Made by a program: the position numbers and the translations under genes. A DNA stretch of 64,000 bases from Pararhodobacter oceanensis (lineage in GTDB: Bacteria; Pseudomonadota; Alphaproteobacteria; Rhodobacterales; Rhodobacteraceae). The notes below the pieces were generated by a model. The model was not told where the DNA came from and ran no database searches. It saw only the letters and a list, made by a program, of their open reading frames with translations. The DNA lies in the NCBI RefSeq assembly GCF_003076755.1, contig NZ_QDKM01000002.1:434001-498000 (forward strand), read 5' to 3'. Positions 43,559 to 50,971 of this stretch are shown here, one piece after another; positions within the stretch are counted from its first letter, which is position 1, and each line of letters opens with the position of its first letter.

Positions 43559-45088
43559 ATGGAACATATAACAGCGCGCAAACGGCTTTTTGCCGAGACC
43601 TACCGCCGGCGGCCGTTCACCGGCGCGCCGCGTCCGCGGCTGTTGGGCGGGCAGGCGCTGGCCAAGGCGCAGCGATTGGCGCAACCGGCGCTGCGGCCCT
43701 CGGTGCTGTCACTGGCGCTGTTCGCACTGGAACTGCTGGCGGTGATCGTCATCGGGCGGCTGGCTTTCGCCCTGACTGTGCCCCTGGAGCTGGGCGAGGT
43801 GAAGATCAGCGGCATCCTGTGGCTGGCGGGGGTCCTGATGGTGGTGACGGCGCGGCTGTTGGGTGGCTACCGGTTTCGCCGGATGCGTGCACTGCCCGCC
43901 AGTCTGGCGATTGGCGTGGTCGCTCTGGCGCTCGCCATCGGCATCACCCGCAGCCTGCTGGCCTATGCCGGGATTGAGGCGGGCGGGGTTGATCGCTGGC
44001 TTGGTGCCTGGGCGCTGGGCGCTTTGGCGGCGGTGCTGATCCTGCGCAGCGGCATGCGGCTGCGGATCGGTGCCTTGATGCGGCGGCGGCGGCTTGAGCA
44101 CCGGATTGTGGTGGTCGGCGGTGGCCCGGCGCTGAGCGCGATCATCCATGAGATCGACAAGGAGCGTGGCAAGGGCCGCCGGATGTGCGGTTTTTTCGAC
44201 GAGCGTTGCGACCAGCGCTCGCCGAATGTGATCGCTGGCTATCACAAGATGGGCGATCTGGATGATCTGGTCGAATTCGCCCGTCTGGCGCGGATCGACA
44301 CGGTGATCATTGCCATCCCCCATGCCTCGCATCTGCGCATCCAGCAGCTTTTGGGACGGCTGTTTGTGCTGCCGGTGGATATCAGGGTGCTGGACGGCGC
44401 CGAGATCCCCGAGTTCTCGCGCAAGCGGCGCTCGTCGATCGGGCGGTTTAGGTTCATCGAGATCTACAAACGCCCGTTCACCGGCGCGCGGGCGGTGCAA
44501 AAGCGCATATTCGACGTGATTTTCGCTACGCTGGCACTGTTCATACTGGCGCCGGTGATGCTGCTGGTCGCGGCGCTGATCCGGCTGGAATCGCGCGGGC
44601 CGGTGCTGTTTGTGCAGCGCCGCCACGGGTTCAACAATGCGCCGATCACGGTGCTGAAATTCCGCTCGATGTATCATGAGGCCTGCGATCCGACGGCGGT
44701 CAAAGCCGTGCGTCGCCATGATGCCCGCGTGACCCGCGTCGGGCGCATCATCCGCCGCGCCTCATTGGATGAACTGCCGCAATTTCTCAATGTGCTGCGC
44801 GGGGAACTCTCCCTGGTCGGGCCGCGTCCGCATGCTTTGGCGGCGCGCACCGGCGATATCCTCTATGACCGCGTGACCGAGGCCTATTCCGCCCGCCACC
44901 GCGTCAAACCGGGGATCACCGGCTGGGCGCAGATCAACGGCTGGCGCGGCGAGATGAATTCCTCGGAGAAAATCCGCGCCCGCATCGAGCATGACCTTTA
45001 CTATATCGAGAACTGGTCGCTCTGGCTGGACCTGAAAATCATGCTTTTGACCCCCTATAGCCTGATAAAGACGAAAAACGCCTACTAA
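43559..45088 (+). CDS. Polyprenyl-phosphate sugar-1-phosphate transferase (WbaP/ExoY type)
   Basis: The enzyme starts exopolysaccharide repeat assembly by moving a sugar-1-phosphate to undecaprenyl phosphate. The 509-aa protein has four to five N-terminal membrane helices (about 55-140), a CoA-binding-like cytoplasmic domain (IVVVGGGPALSAIIHEID), and the C-terminal bacterial sugar transferase domain from about 315, with KRIFDVIFATLALFILAP, VLKFRSMYHEA, RASLDELPQF and GRPHALAART-type (VGPRPHALAA) motifs, ending KPGITGWAQINGWRG. The ATG at 43559 follows a GTG one codon upstream. It lies 1.6 kb from kpsS but on the other strand. Confidence 0.92.
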   Translation: MEHITARKRLFAETYRRRPFTGAPRPRLLGGQALAKAQRLAQPALRPSVLSLALFALELLAVIVIGRLAFALTVPLELGEVKISGILWLAGVLMVVTARLLGGYRFRRMRALPASLAIGVVALALAIGITRSLLAYAGIEAGGVDRWLGAWALGALAAVLILRSGMRLRIGALMRRRRLEHRIVVVGGGPALSAIIHEIDKERGKGRRMCGFFDERCDQRSPNVIAGYHKMGDLDDLVEFARLARIDTVIIAIPHASHLRIQQLLGRLFVLPVDIRVLDGAEIPEFSRKRRSSIGRFRFIEIYKRPFTGARAVQKRIFDVIFATLALFILAPVMLLVAALIRLESRGPVLFVQRRHGFNNAPITVLKFRSMYHEACDPTAVKAVRRHDARVTRVGRIIRRASLDELPQFLNVLRGELSLVGPRPHALAARTGDILYDRVTEAYSARHRVKPGITGWAQINGWRGEMNSSEKIRARIEHDLYYIENWSLWLDLKIMLLTPYSLIKTKNAY

Positions 45089-45102
45089 GCGCTGCGGGGC
45101 GG

Positions 45103-45130
45103 TTGACTCTGGCCGAACTCTGCGTAAAAG
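45103..45130 (+). promoter_or_regulatory. Candidate rpmG promoter
   Basis: TTGACT (45103-45108) and TAAAAG (45125-45130) are 16 bp apart, 55 bp before the rpmG ATG. The -35 is strong and the -10 moderate. Confidence 0.45.
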
Positions 45131-45185
45131 GCTGGCTTCAAGATATTCACCGGTAGCCTGATGCTGCCGTGCGCAGGAGAAAATC

Positions 45186-45353
45186 ATGGCGAAGCCGACG
45201 ACGATCAAGATCCGTCTGAACTCGACCGCGGGCACGGGCCACTTCTACGTGACCAAGAAAAATGCACGCACGATGACCGAAAAGATGACCATCCGGAAAT
45301 TTGATCCGGTTGTGCGTCAACACGTCGAGTATAAGGAAGGCAAGATCAAGTAA
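45186..45353 (+). CDS. rpmG: 50S ribosomal protein L33
   Basis: A 55-aa ribosomal protein: [20 protein letters not shown] then [14 protein letters not shown] and a Lys-rich end (EYKEGKIK). It is the Cys-free form of L33 (no zinc-ribbon Cys pairs) and starts after CAGGAGAAAATC. It forms a single-gene unit with its own promoter-like site and an excellent terminator. Confidence 0.97.
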   Translation: MAKPTTIKIRLNSTAGTGHFYVTKKNARTMTEKMTIRKFDPVVRQHVEYKEGKIK

Positions 45354-45376
45354 GATCTGCCCTCTGACTGAATTAC

Positions 45377-45408
45377 AAAAAGGCCGTGCAGCGATGCGCG
45401 GCCTTTTT
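45377..45408 (+). terminator. Intrinsic terminator of rpmG
   Basis: Arms 45377-45390 and 45395-45408 (AAAAAGGCCGTGCA with TGCGCGGCCTTTTT) form a 14-bp stem with one T-G pair and the tetraloop GCGA, ending in a run of T. The A-tract on the left arm could also let it work in the opposite direction. Confidence 0.93.
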
Positions 45409-45521
45409 CTTATGCGCTGTGGGTTGGGGCAGGGGGTGGCGTATAAGCAGGCCAGCCCAAGGCCGCGCTACCAGAACCGCACCGCCCAAAACCACATCAC
45501 CCCAAACCAAACCGCCCAATG

Positions 45522-45553
45522 AAAAAGGGCCGGCGCATCGCTGCACCGGCCCT
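45522..45553 (-). terminator. Intrinsic terminator of the BI-1 gene
   Basis: Read on the minus strand: AGGGCCGGTGCA, the loop GCGA, TGCGCCGGCCCT, then TTTTT. It lies 22 bp after the stop of the BI-1 gene. Its upper stem and loop (GCAGCGATGC) match those of the rpmG terminator 110 bp away. Confidence 0.9.
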
Positions 45554-45574
45554 CAAAACTTGCTCAAGCTCGGG

Positions 45575-46378
45575 TTATTCCTGCGAGCCCATGAACATCA
45601 GCAGGAACTGGAACATGTTCAGGAAGCTGATGTAGAGGCTCAGCGCGCCGTCAAAGGCGGCTTTGTCCAGCCACTCTTGATCACCCTGCGCGGCATGCGC
45701 GACATAGGTGTTCTTGATGTCCTGCGTGTAGAAGGCGGTCAGACCGGCAAACACCAGCACACCAATCGCCGAGATCGCGAACATCATCGCCGGCGACTGC
45801 AGGAAGATGTTGATCACCATCGCCACGATCAGGCCAATCACACCCATCATCAGGAAGGTGCCCATGCCCGAGAGATTGCGTTTGGTGGTATAGCCAAACA
45901 GGCTCAGGCTGGCGAAGGCAATCGCGGTGACAATGAAGGTCTGCACGATCGAGTAATCGGTGTAGACAAGGAAGATCGAGCTCATCGACAGGCCGATGGC
46001 ACCGGCAAAGATGAAGAAGCCGACCTGCACCATCGCCGCCGAGCCACGGCTCATCAAGGCGCCCCAGCCAAAGAAGATGAACGCCAGGGGGGCGAACATC
46101 ACCACCCAGCGCAGCGGCGAGGTATAGAGCAAAGCGCCGAAGCCGGTCAGGAATTCACCCTGACGGATCATCATTGCCTGACCTTCGGCGGTCAATGCGG
46201 CCGACGACATGTCGCCGGTCACGGCAAGCCCGGCAATTGCCCAGGCTGCAAGCGCAGTGATCAACATGCCCACGGACATCGTGCCGTAGACTTTGTTCAT
46301 ATGTGTGCGCAGCCCCGCGTCGATCCGAGCGCCTAGCGCCTCTGGGGCAGTCGAACGCACCGACTGATAGTTGGCCAT
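45575..46378 (-). CDS. Bax inhibitor-1/YccA family membrane protein
   Basis: A 267-aa inner-membrane protein with about seven hydrophobic helices beginning near residue 30 (VYGTMSVGMLITALAAWAIA) and the family opening of a soluble Arg/Asp-rich N-terminus. In bacteria the family includes YccA, which modulates the FtsH protease, and pH-gated calcium leak channels. The start follows GGAGGGTTTC. It is a single-gene unit with a strong terminator. Confidence 0.92.
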   Translation of the reverse strand: MANYQSVRSTAPEALGARIDAGLRTHMNKVYGTMSVGMLITALAAWAIAGLAVTGDMSSAALTAEGQAMMIRQGEFLTGFGALLYTSPLRWVVMFAPLAFIFFGWGALMSRGSAAMVQVGFFIFAGAIGLSMSSIFLVYTDYSIVQTFIVTAIAFASLSLFGYTTKRNLSGMGTFLMMGVIGLIVAMVINIFLQSPAMMFAISAIGVLVFAGLTAFYTQDIKNTYVAHAAQGDQEWLDKAAFDGALSLYISFLNMFQFLLMFMGSQE

Positions 46379-46639
46379 GAAACCCTCCGTTGGAAGCCAT
46401 TGCCGACGGGCGTATCTACCCGACGGTTCCCATGTAATATCGCGGTCGCGGCGCGGGTTTTCAAGGAGTTCCGTCAGGTTTTCACGATTCGTTTAGGGTC
46501 TGATCCGGCGTGTGGCACCGCAGGCGGGCAGGGGGCGCCCGCGATCTGCCCGCGATTTGCACGGGGCAGGGCGCGGGATAGAGCGCGGGCGCCTGTGTTT
46601 ATTGCACTTTGGGGCCGCGGGCCGTTGCGCCGCGCGGTT
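46379..46639. other. Gap between the BI-1 and DUF1127 genes
   Basis: About 260 bp of very GC-rich sequence (especially 46500-46640) between two minus-strand genes. It must hold the BI-1 promoter and the 3' end of the DUF1127 transcript. I see no gene, and the open frames here have no ribosome site. Confidence 0.4.
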
Positions 46640-46867
46640 TTACCGGCGCCAGGCGCGCGGGGCATCCCAAAACGGGCGCGCGGCCTCAAGCGTGGCTTCG
46701 GCGCGGGTCAGGCCCAGATCTTCCAGCCGCTGTTCGGGCAGCGCGGCCAATTGACGGCGTTCACGGGCGGTGGCGATCATGGTCTGCAACGCCGGTTTCG
46801 GCGCGCGTCCGGCAATCATGGCCAAGAGCGAGGCGCGGGGCATCAGGGGTGCATTGGTCTGGGTCAT
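46640..46867 (-). CDS. DUF1127 domain small protein
   Basis: A 75-aa basic protein with the DUF1127 (YjiS-like) motif RERRQLAALPEQRLEDLGLT at about residues 35-54. The start is firmly set by TAGGAGGCTCTC before the ATG. Some DUF1127 proteins bind RNA or modulate phosphate and small-RNA metabolism in Agrobacterium and Rhodobacter. This one is divergent from a LysR regulator and may be its target. Confidence 0.85.
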   Translation of the reverse strand: MTQTNAPLMPRASLLAMIAGRAPKPALQTMIATARERRQLAALPEQRLEDLGLTRAEATLEAARPFWDAPRAWRR

Positions 46868-47006
46868 GAGAGCCTCCTAACTGGCAAAATAAGGGAACGC
46901 GGGTCGGTATGTCATTGGGTCGGTAGCCATGCGGGCCGGTCTCGGCGCGGGGCCAAGCCCCTCTGCATCAATACGCTTGACGCTATATCCTGCACATGCG
47001 CATTAT

Positions 47007-47036
47007 AACATCGAATGTTTATGATGTGACGCATCA
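47007..47036. promoter_or_regulatory. Two adjacent dyads upstream of the LysR gene
   Basis: AACAT-CGA-ATGTT (47007-47019) and TGATG-TGACG-CATCA (47022-47036) lie side by side in the region shared with the DUF1127 gene, ending 11 bp before the LysR ATG. Such pairs are typical of LysR autoregulation, so this is a candidate operator. Confidence 0.45.
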
Positions 47037-47047
47037 CGGATGGTGAT

Positions 47048-47917
47048 ATGAGGCGCAATCTGGATCTGGCCGCCCTGCGGGCGCTCTCGGCAATTGCCGA
47101 TTTCGGCGGCGTGACCCGCGCCGCGCATGTGTTGAATGTCACCCAAAGCGCGGTGTCGATGCAGATCAAGCGGCTCGAAGAGAGCCTCGGGCAGGCGCTT
47201 TTGGACCGCAACGGGCGCGGCGTGCAGCTCTCCGCCGAGGGCGAGCAACTGCTGACCTATGCGCGGCGCATCCTCGCGCTCAATGACGAGGCGGTGTCGC
47301 GGATGACCGACAGCGCCTTCGAGGGCGAGATCTCGCTGATCGTGCCTTATGACATCGTGCATCCGCATATCCCGCAGGTGTTGCGGCTGTTCAGCGCCAC
47401 CTATCCGCGTATGCGCGTGCATCTACAGGCCCGCGCCACCCGCAAGGCGAAAGAGAAATTTGCCCAAGGCGAATGCGATCTGATCCTGACCACCGAGAGC
47501 CATTGCGATGCGGGCGGTGAAACGCTCACCCGTCTGCCGCTGGTCTGGATCGGCGCGCCGGGCGGGCAGGCGTGGCGGCAGCGGCCGCTGAAACTGGCGC
47601 TCGGGCGCTATTGTATCTTTCGCCCGGGTATCATCGCCGCGCTGGACCGCGCGGGCATCCCTTGGGAGGCGGTGGTCGAATCAGATTCCGATCGCACCAT
47701 CGAGGCGGCGGTCAGTTCCGATATGGGCGTGCAGGCGATGCTGGCGGGGACCGAATCCACCCATGCCGAACGCATCGCCCACAGCGGCGCGCTGCCCGAA
47801 CTCACCAGCCATCTGGTCAATCTCTATATCCACCCCGGCCCCGAAAAACCGGGGGTGATGGCGCTGGCCGATCTGTTGCGCCGCGCTTGGGCCGGACCCG
47901 AGGTGGTCGCCGCCTAG
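47048..47917 (+). CDS. LysR family transcriptional regulator
   Basis: The 289-aa protein has an N-terminal winged helix-turn-helix at about 5-62 (NLDLAALRALSAIADFGGVT, RAAHVLNVTQSAVSMQIKRL) and a C-terminal periplasmic-binding-like effector domain. The effector and targets are unknown. Divergence from the DUF1127 gene across dyad motifs suggests control of that gene and of itself. It converges with the quinone oxidoreductase gene two bases away. Confidence 0.92.
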   Translation: MRRNLDLAALRALSAIADFGGVTRAAHVLNVTQSAVSMQIKRLEESLGQALLDRNGRGVQLSAEGEQLLTYARRILALNDEAVSRMTDSAFEGEISLIVPYDIVHPHIPQVLRLFSATYPRMRVHLQARATRKAKEKFAQGECDLILTTESHCDAGGETLTRLPLVWIGAPGGQAWRQRPLKLALGRYCIFRPGIIAALDRAGIPWEAVVESDSDRTIEAAVSSDMGVQAMLAGTESTHAERIAHSGALPELTSHLVNLYIHPGPEKPGVMALADLLRRAWAGPEVVAA

Positions 47918-47919
47918 GC

Positions 47920-48885
47920 CTATTCTGGCATCGTAATCACCACCTTGCCGGTGGATTTGCGGCTGCGCATCAACTCCATCCCCTGCGCGGTCTCCTCCAG
48001 CGGCAGCGCGTGGCTGACATGGGGGTGCAACTGCCCCTTGGCATACATCGCCATCAATTGCCCCAGCGATTCGGTGATCACCTGCGGCTTGAAAACCGCA
48101 TAGCCGCCCCAATAGAGGCCGATCACGTCGATATTTTTCACCAGCAGGATATTGGCGGGGAACTTTGGGATCTCGCCACCGGCAAAACCAATGACCACAA
48201 ACCGCCCCTCGGGGCGCAGGGCGCGCAACGCGGCGCTGGCCGCAGGCTCGCCGACCGCATCATAGACCACATCGACGCCGCCCAGCGCTTTGAATTCGGC
48301 CTTCAGATCGGCGCTCTCGCTGTCGATCAAGACCAAGGCACCGGCGGCTTTCGCCACCGCCAGCTTCTCGGCCCCGCGGGCCACCGCGACGACCCGTGCG
48401 CCCAATTGCGCGCCGATCTCCACCGCGGTCAGCCCGACACCGCCCGCCGCACCCAAGACCAAAAGCGTCTCGCCCTCGGTCAGTCGCGCGCGATGCGCCA
48501 AGGCCACATGCGAGGTGCCGTAAGCGACCATGAAGCCCGCCGCATGCTCGAAGGGCATCGCATCGGGGATCGGCAGGCAACTATGGGCGGGAAAACAGCC
48601 GTATTCCGCCAATCCGCCGCGCCCCGCAAACGCCGCGACCCGCTGGCCGGGGGCGAAACCCATCACCCCTTCGCCCAAGGCATCAATCACCCCGGCGACC
48701 TCCATGCCCATGGTAAAGGGCAGCGCGGGGCGCTCTTGATACTCGCCGCGCGCCATCAAGAGATCGGCGAAATTCAACCCGCAGGCGCGGATTTTCAGAC
48801 GGATCTCGCCGGCTTTGGGCTCTGGCATGGGCGTTTCGACAACCTCGGGCGGGGTGTCGGTCGCGGATAATACGAAGGCGCGCAT
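47920..48885 (-). CDS. NADPH:quinone oxidoreductase-like zinc-free MDR protein
   Basis: The 321-aa medium-chain dehydrogenase/reductase has the quinone reductase core: CGLNFADLLMARGEY, the nucleotide site LVLGAAGGVGLTAVEIGAQLG, and the C-terminal HALPLEETAQGMELMRSRKSTGKVV pattern, short form STGKVVI. It lacks the Cys ligands of zinc alcohol dehydrogenases. The ATG at 48885 (MRAFVLS) is the true start; the open frame continues 128 codons upstream without support. The substrate may be a quinone or an enoyl-thioester. Confidence 0.9.
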   Translation of the reverse strand: MRAFVLSATDTPPEVVETPMPEPKAGEIRLKIRACGLNFADLLMARGEYQERPALPFTMGMEVAGVIDALGEGVMGFAPGQRVAAFAGRGGLAEYGCFPAHSCLPIPDAMPFEHAAGFMVAYGTSHVALAHRARLTEGETLLVLGAAGGVGLTAVEIGAQLGARVVAVARGAEKLAVAKAAGALVLIDSESADLKAEFKALGGVDVVYDAVGEPAASAALRALRPEGRFVVIGFAGGEIPKFPANILLVKNIDVIGLYWGGYAVFKPQVITESLGQLMAMYAKGQLHPHVSHALPLEETAQGMELMRSRKSTGKVVITMPE

Positions 48886-49402
48886 GGGCAAAACCTCTTT
48901 TTCTGGCTGCGGGGCAGGCGCGAGGATGGCGGGCGCAGGGGGCAAGGTAAAGCCTGACGCGGCGCCCATCGGCGCCCATCGGCGTGGCACGGGCAAAAAC
49001 CGGCGAATAAGATGCATGTTGGATGCGGTTTTTTCTGGATTCCGGCCGCAAAGTGTGTGCAAATTGCGAATGCACGTGAGAGTTGATCTCACAATGCGTT
49101 GCATTTTGCAAAACACGTCTTGATGGAAATTGCCACTCGTGATTACATCTTCCGGTATGGTGCTGCGAGGGTATAGGCTGGCTTTACGGTGGGGTGGCAA
49201 TTGATGCTTTCCTTGTGGAAACCGCCCCATTTGACCCGCGTTATAGGTGTAGACAGGCTGTAAACACACGTCGCAGGTAAAAAATTGAGCTAATAATTAG
49301 ACTTTGGCACGCTTTGTGCTTGATTTGAGATTACGGAACGCCGGTGTCTTGTCGATCCGCCATGGGGCGGCGCAGCAGAGCCTGACAAAAGGAGCGTAGC
49401 AT
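48886..49402. other. Long AT-richer intergenic region between divergent genes
   Basis: This 517-bp gap lies between the quinone oxidoreductase and the XRE-type regulator. The half near the regulator (49000-49330) is clearly AT-richer than the genome average. It holds an imperfect palindrome (separate entry), a TTTTGCAAAA palindrome (49104-49113) and a short GGCGCCCATC duplication near 48962. I see no gene in it. It probably carries a regulated promoter for the downstream gene. Confidence 0.5.
49059..49109. promoter_or_regulatory. Imperfect palindrome upstream of the XRE regulator
   Basis: Arms 49059-49081 and 49087-49109 pair at about 15 of 23 positions, with a perfect GTGAGA-GTTGA-TCTCAC centre and TTGC-type ends, followed by TTTTGCAAAA. 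It could be an operator for the regulator or an mRNA structure. Confidence 0.4.
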
Positions 49403-49762
49403 TTGAAACACCCTGTAGATGTCCATGTCGGAAAACGGATTCGGCATCGCCGCTGGATGGTGGGGATGACCCAACAGCAACTCGCCGATTCGGTGGGGAT
49501 CAAATTCCAGCAAATCCAGAAATACGAGACCGGTATGAACCGCGTCAGCGCCTCGCGCCTGTGGGATATCTCGCGCACTTTGGGCGTCTCGATCGGCTTT
49601 TTCTTTGAAGGTCTGAGCGACGAAAACCCCGATCGCGGCGTTGATCCCGACTTGCTGGCCAATAAAGAGGCGATGGAACTGGTGCGCGCCTATTACGCGA
49701 TCCCCGAGGCCCAACGCCGCCGCCTGTTCGATCTGGCGCGGGTGCTCTCGGACGCGGCCTGA
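49403..49762 (+). CDS. XRE family helix-turn-helix regulator with TTG start
   Basis: The 119-aa protein has an N-terminal Cro/CI-type helix-turn-helix at about residues 9-64 (MTQQQLADSVGIKFQQIQKY) and a C-terminal helical tail. It resembles the PraR-type regulators of alphaproteobacteria that act on biofilm and quorum pathways; that assignment is by resemblance only. The start is a TTG, supported by AAAGGAGCG ten bases upstream and by the family N-terminus (HPVDVHVGKRIRHRR). A rare start codon suggests low expression. Confidence 0.88.
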   Translation: MKHPVDVHVGKRIRHRRWMVGMTQQQLADSVGIKFQQIQKYETGMNRVSASRLWDISRTLGVSIGFFFEGLSDENPDRGVDPDLLANKEAMELVRAYYAIPEAQRRRLFDLARVLSDAA

Positions 49763-49790
49763 TCGCCGGTTGATTGGTCGCCCGATCTTT

Positions 49791-49837
49791 GGCTGACCTC
49801 GGGCTGACCATTGGGCTGACCTCGGGCTGATCATTGG
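49791..49837. repeat. Short tandem repeat after the XRE gene
   Basis: Two near-identical ~23-bp units (GGCTGACCTCGGGCTGACCATT and GGGCTGACCTCGGGCTGATCATT), each containing two GGCTGA motifs. No function is evident. Confidence 0.6.
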
Positions 49838-49935
49838 GCGGGCCGCCCGGTAATGCGCTGGCGCAGGATTTGGGGCCAGAGTTTGCGCCGGAACCAAGGC
49901 CCTGCAGTTGCCCCGCGCCACAGGGGGCAGTATGC

Positions 49936-49968
49936 AAAAAAGGCTCGCGCCACCCGCGGGCCTTTTTT
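49936..49968. terminator. Bidirectional-type terminator before hisN
   Basis: AAAAAAGGCTCGCG (49936-49949) pairs with CGCGGGCCTTTTTT (49955-49968) across a 5-nt loop with a single T-G pair. It lies 174 bp after the XRE stop, so it either ends that transcript or terminates a short RNA from 49840-49935. hisN begins 18 bp later. Confidence 0.85.
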
Positions 49969-49985
49969 GATGCGAGGATCTGCAG

Positions 49986-50822
49986 ATGCCCCAATTGACC
50001 CCGTCGCCCAAGCCCCTGACGCGCGCCGAGATCAGCGATCCTCTGGCGGCAGAGCTATGGCAGGTGGCGCAGGCGCTGGCCGATGCCGCGCGGCCCGAGG
50101 TGCTGGCGCATTTCCGGCAAGTGGATCTGACCGCCGACAATAAGGATGCGGGCGGGTTCGATCCGGTCACCGTCGCCGACCGCGCCGCCGAAGCCGCGAT
50201 CCGCGCCAAATTGCAGGAGCTGCGCCCGCAGGACGCGATCTTGGGCGAGGAACAGGGCTATAGCGCGGGCAGCAGCGGGCTGACCTGGGTGATCGACCCG
50301 ATTGACGGCACCCGCGCCTTTATCTCGGGCACCCCGACCTGGGGCGTGTTGATCGGGCTTCAAGATGCCGCGGGCGCGATACTGGGGATCATCGACCAGC
50401 CCTATATCGGCGAGCGGTTCAGCGGCGGGCTGGGCGTGGCACAGGTCGAGGGACCGCAAGGCCGCGCGACCTTGCAAACCCATGCCCCGCGCGCCTTGGA
50501 TCAGGCGATTATCATGACCACCTTCCCCGAAGTCGGCAGTGCAGAGGAGGGCGCAGCCTTCCGCCGCGTCGCCGCGCGCGCACGGCTGACCCGCTACGGG
50601 ATGGATTGCTACGCCTATGCGCTGGTCGCCAGCGGGCAGGTGGATCTGGTGATCGAGGCGGGGCTGAACCCCTATGACATCATGGCGCCAATCGCGGTGA
50701 TCGAGGCGGCGGGCGGCGTGGTGAGCAATTGGCAGGGCGGGCCGGCACATGAGGGCGGGCAGGTGATCGCCGCCGCCAATCCACAGATCCACACCGAGGC
50801 TTTGGCGCTACTGGCCGGGTGA
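49986..50822 (+). CDS. hisN: Inositol monophosphatase family histidinol-phosphatase
   Basis: The 278-aa enzyme has the metal-binding motifs of the family: the Glu pair in ILGEEQGY, the DPIDGTRAFISG loop, and the C-terminal Asp in NPYDIMAPIAVIEAAGG. The sequence is of the HisN type, which dephosphorylates histidinol-phosphate in histidine synthesis in many actinobacteria and alphaproteobacteria. Inositol or nucleotide phosphatase activity is the alternative. GCGAGGATCTGCAG precedes the ATG. No other his gene is in the window. Confidence 0.87.
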   Translation: MPQLTPSPKPLTRAEISDPLAAELWQVAQALADAARPEVLAHFRQVDLTADNKDAGGFDPVTVADRAAEAAIRAKLQELRPQDAILGEEQGYSAGSSGLTWVIDPIDGTRAFISGTPTWGVLIGLQDAAGAILGIIDQPYIGERFSGGLGVAQVEGPQGRATLQTHAPRALDQAIIMTTFPEVGSAEEGAAFRRVAARARLTRYGMDCYAYALVASGQVDLVIEAGLNPYDIMAPIAVIEAAGGVVSNWQGGPAHEGGQVIAAANPQIHTEALALLAG

Positions 50823-50837
50823 GGCACCTTGAATGAG

Positions 50838-50948
50838 GAGGGGCGGCCGTCGGGCCCCATTGAGGGCCCCGCCAGCCGCCGGGAGGTTTTACCTCCCACG
50901 GTGCTGCGCACCTCCCACCAGGATATTTATGGCATAAAGATGGGAGGG
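50838..50948 (+). repeat. Dispersed double-hairpin repeat, copy F
   Basis: The most divergent of the GGCATAAAG copies. The hairpins are expanded (GGGCCCC-ATTGA-GGGGCCC-type at 50853-50870 and GGGAGGT-TTT-ACCTCCC at 50881-50897), but the core GGATATTTATGGCATAAAGA (50921-50940) is intact. It lies after hisN, in the same place as copies B, D and E relative to their genes. Confidence 0.75.
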
Positions 50949-50971
50949 GCGGTTGGACGCGGGGCGCCCGG

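Noticed and set aside
49840-49985. A tRNA gene before hisN
   Set aside because: There is no T-arm motif such as GGTTCRA, and no cloverleaf can be drawn; the hairpin ending in T-runs is a terminator.
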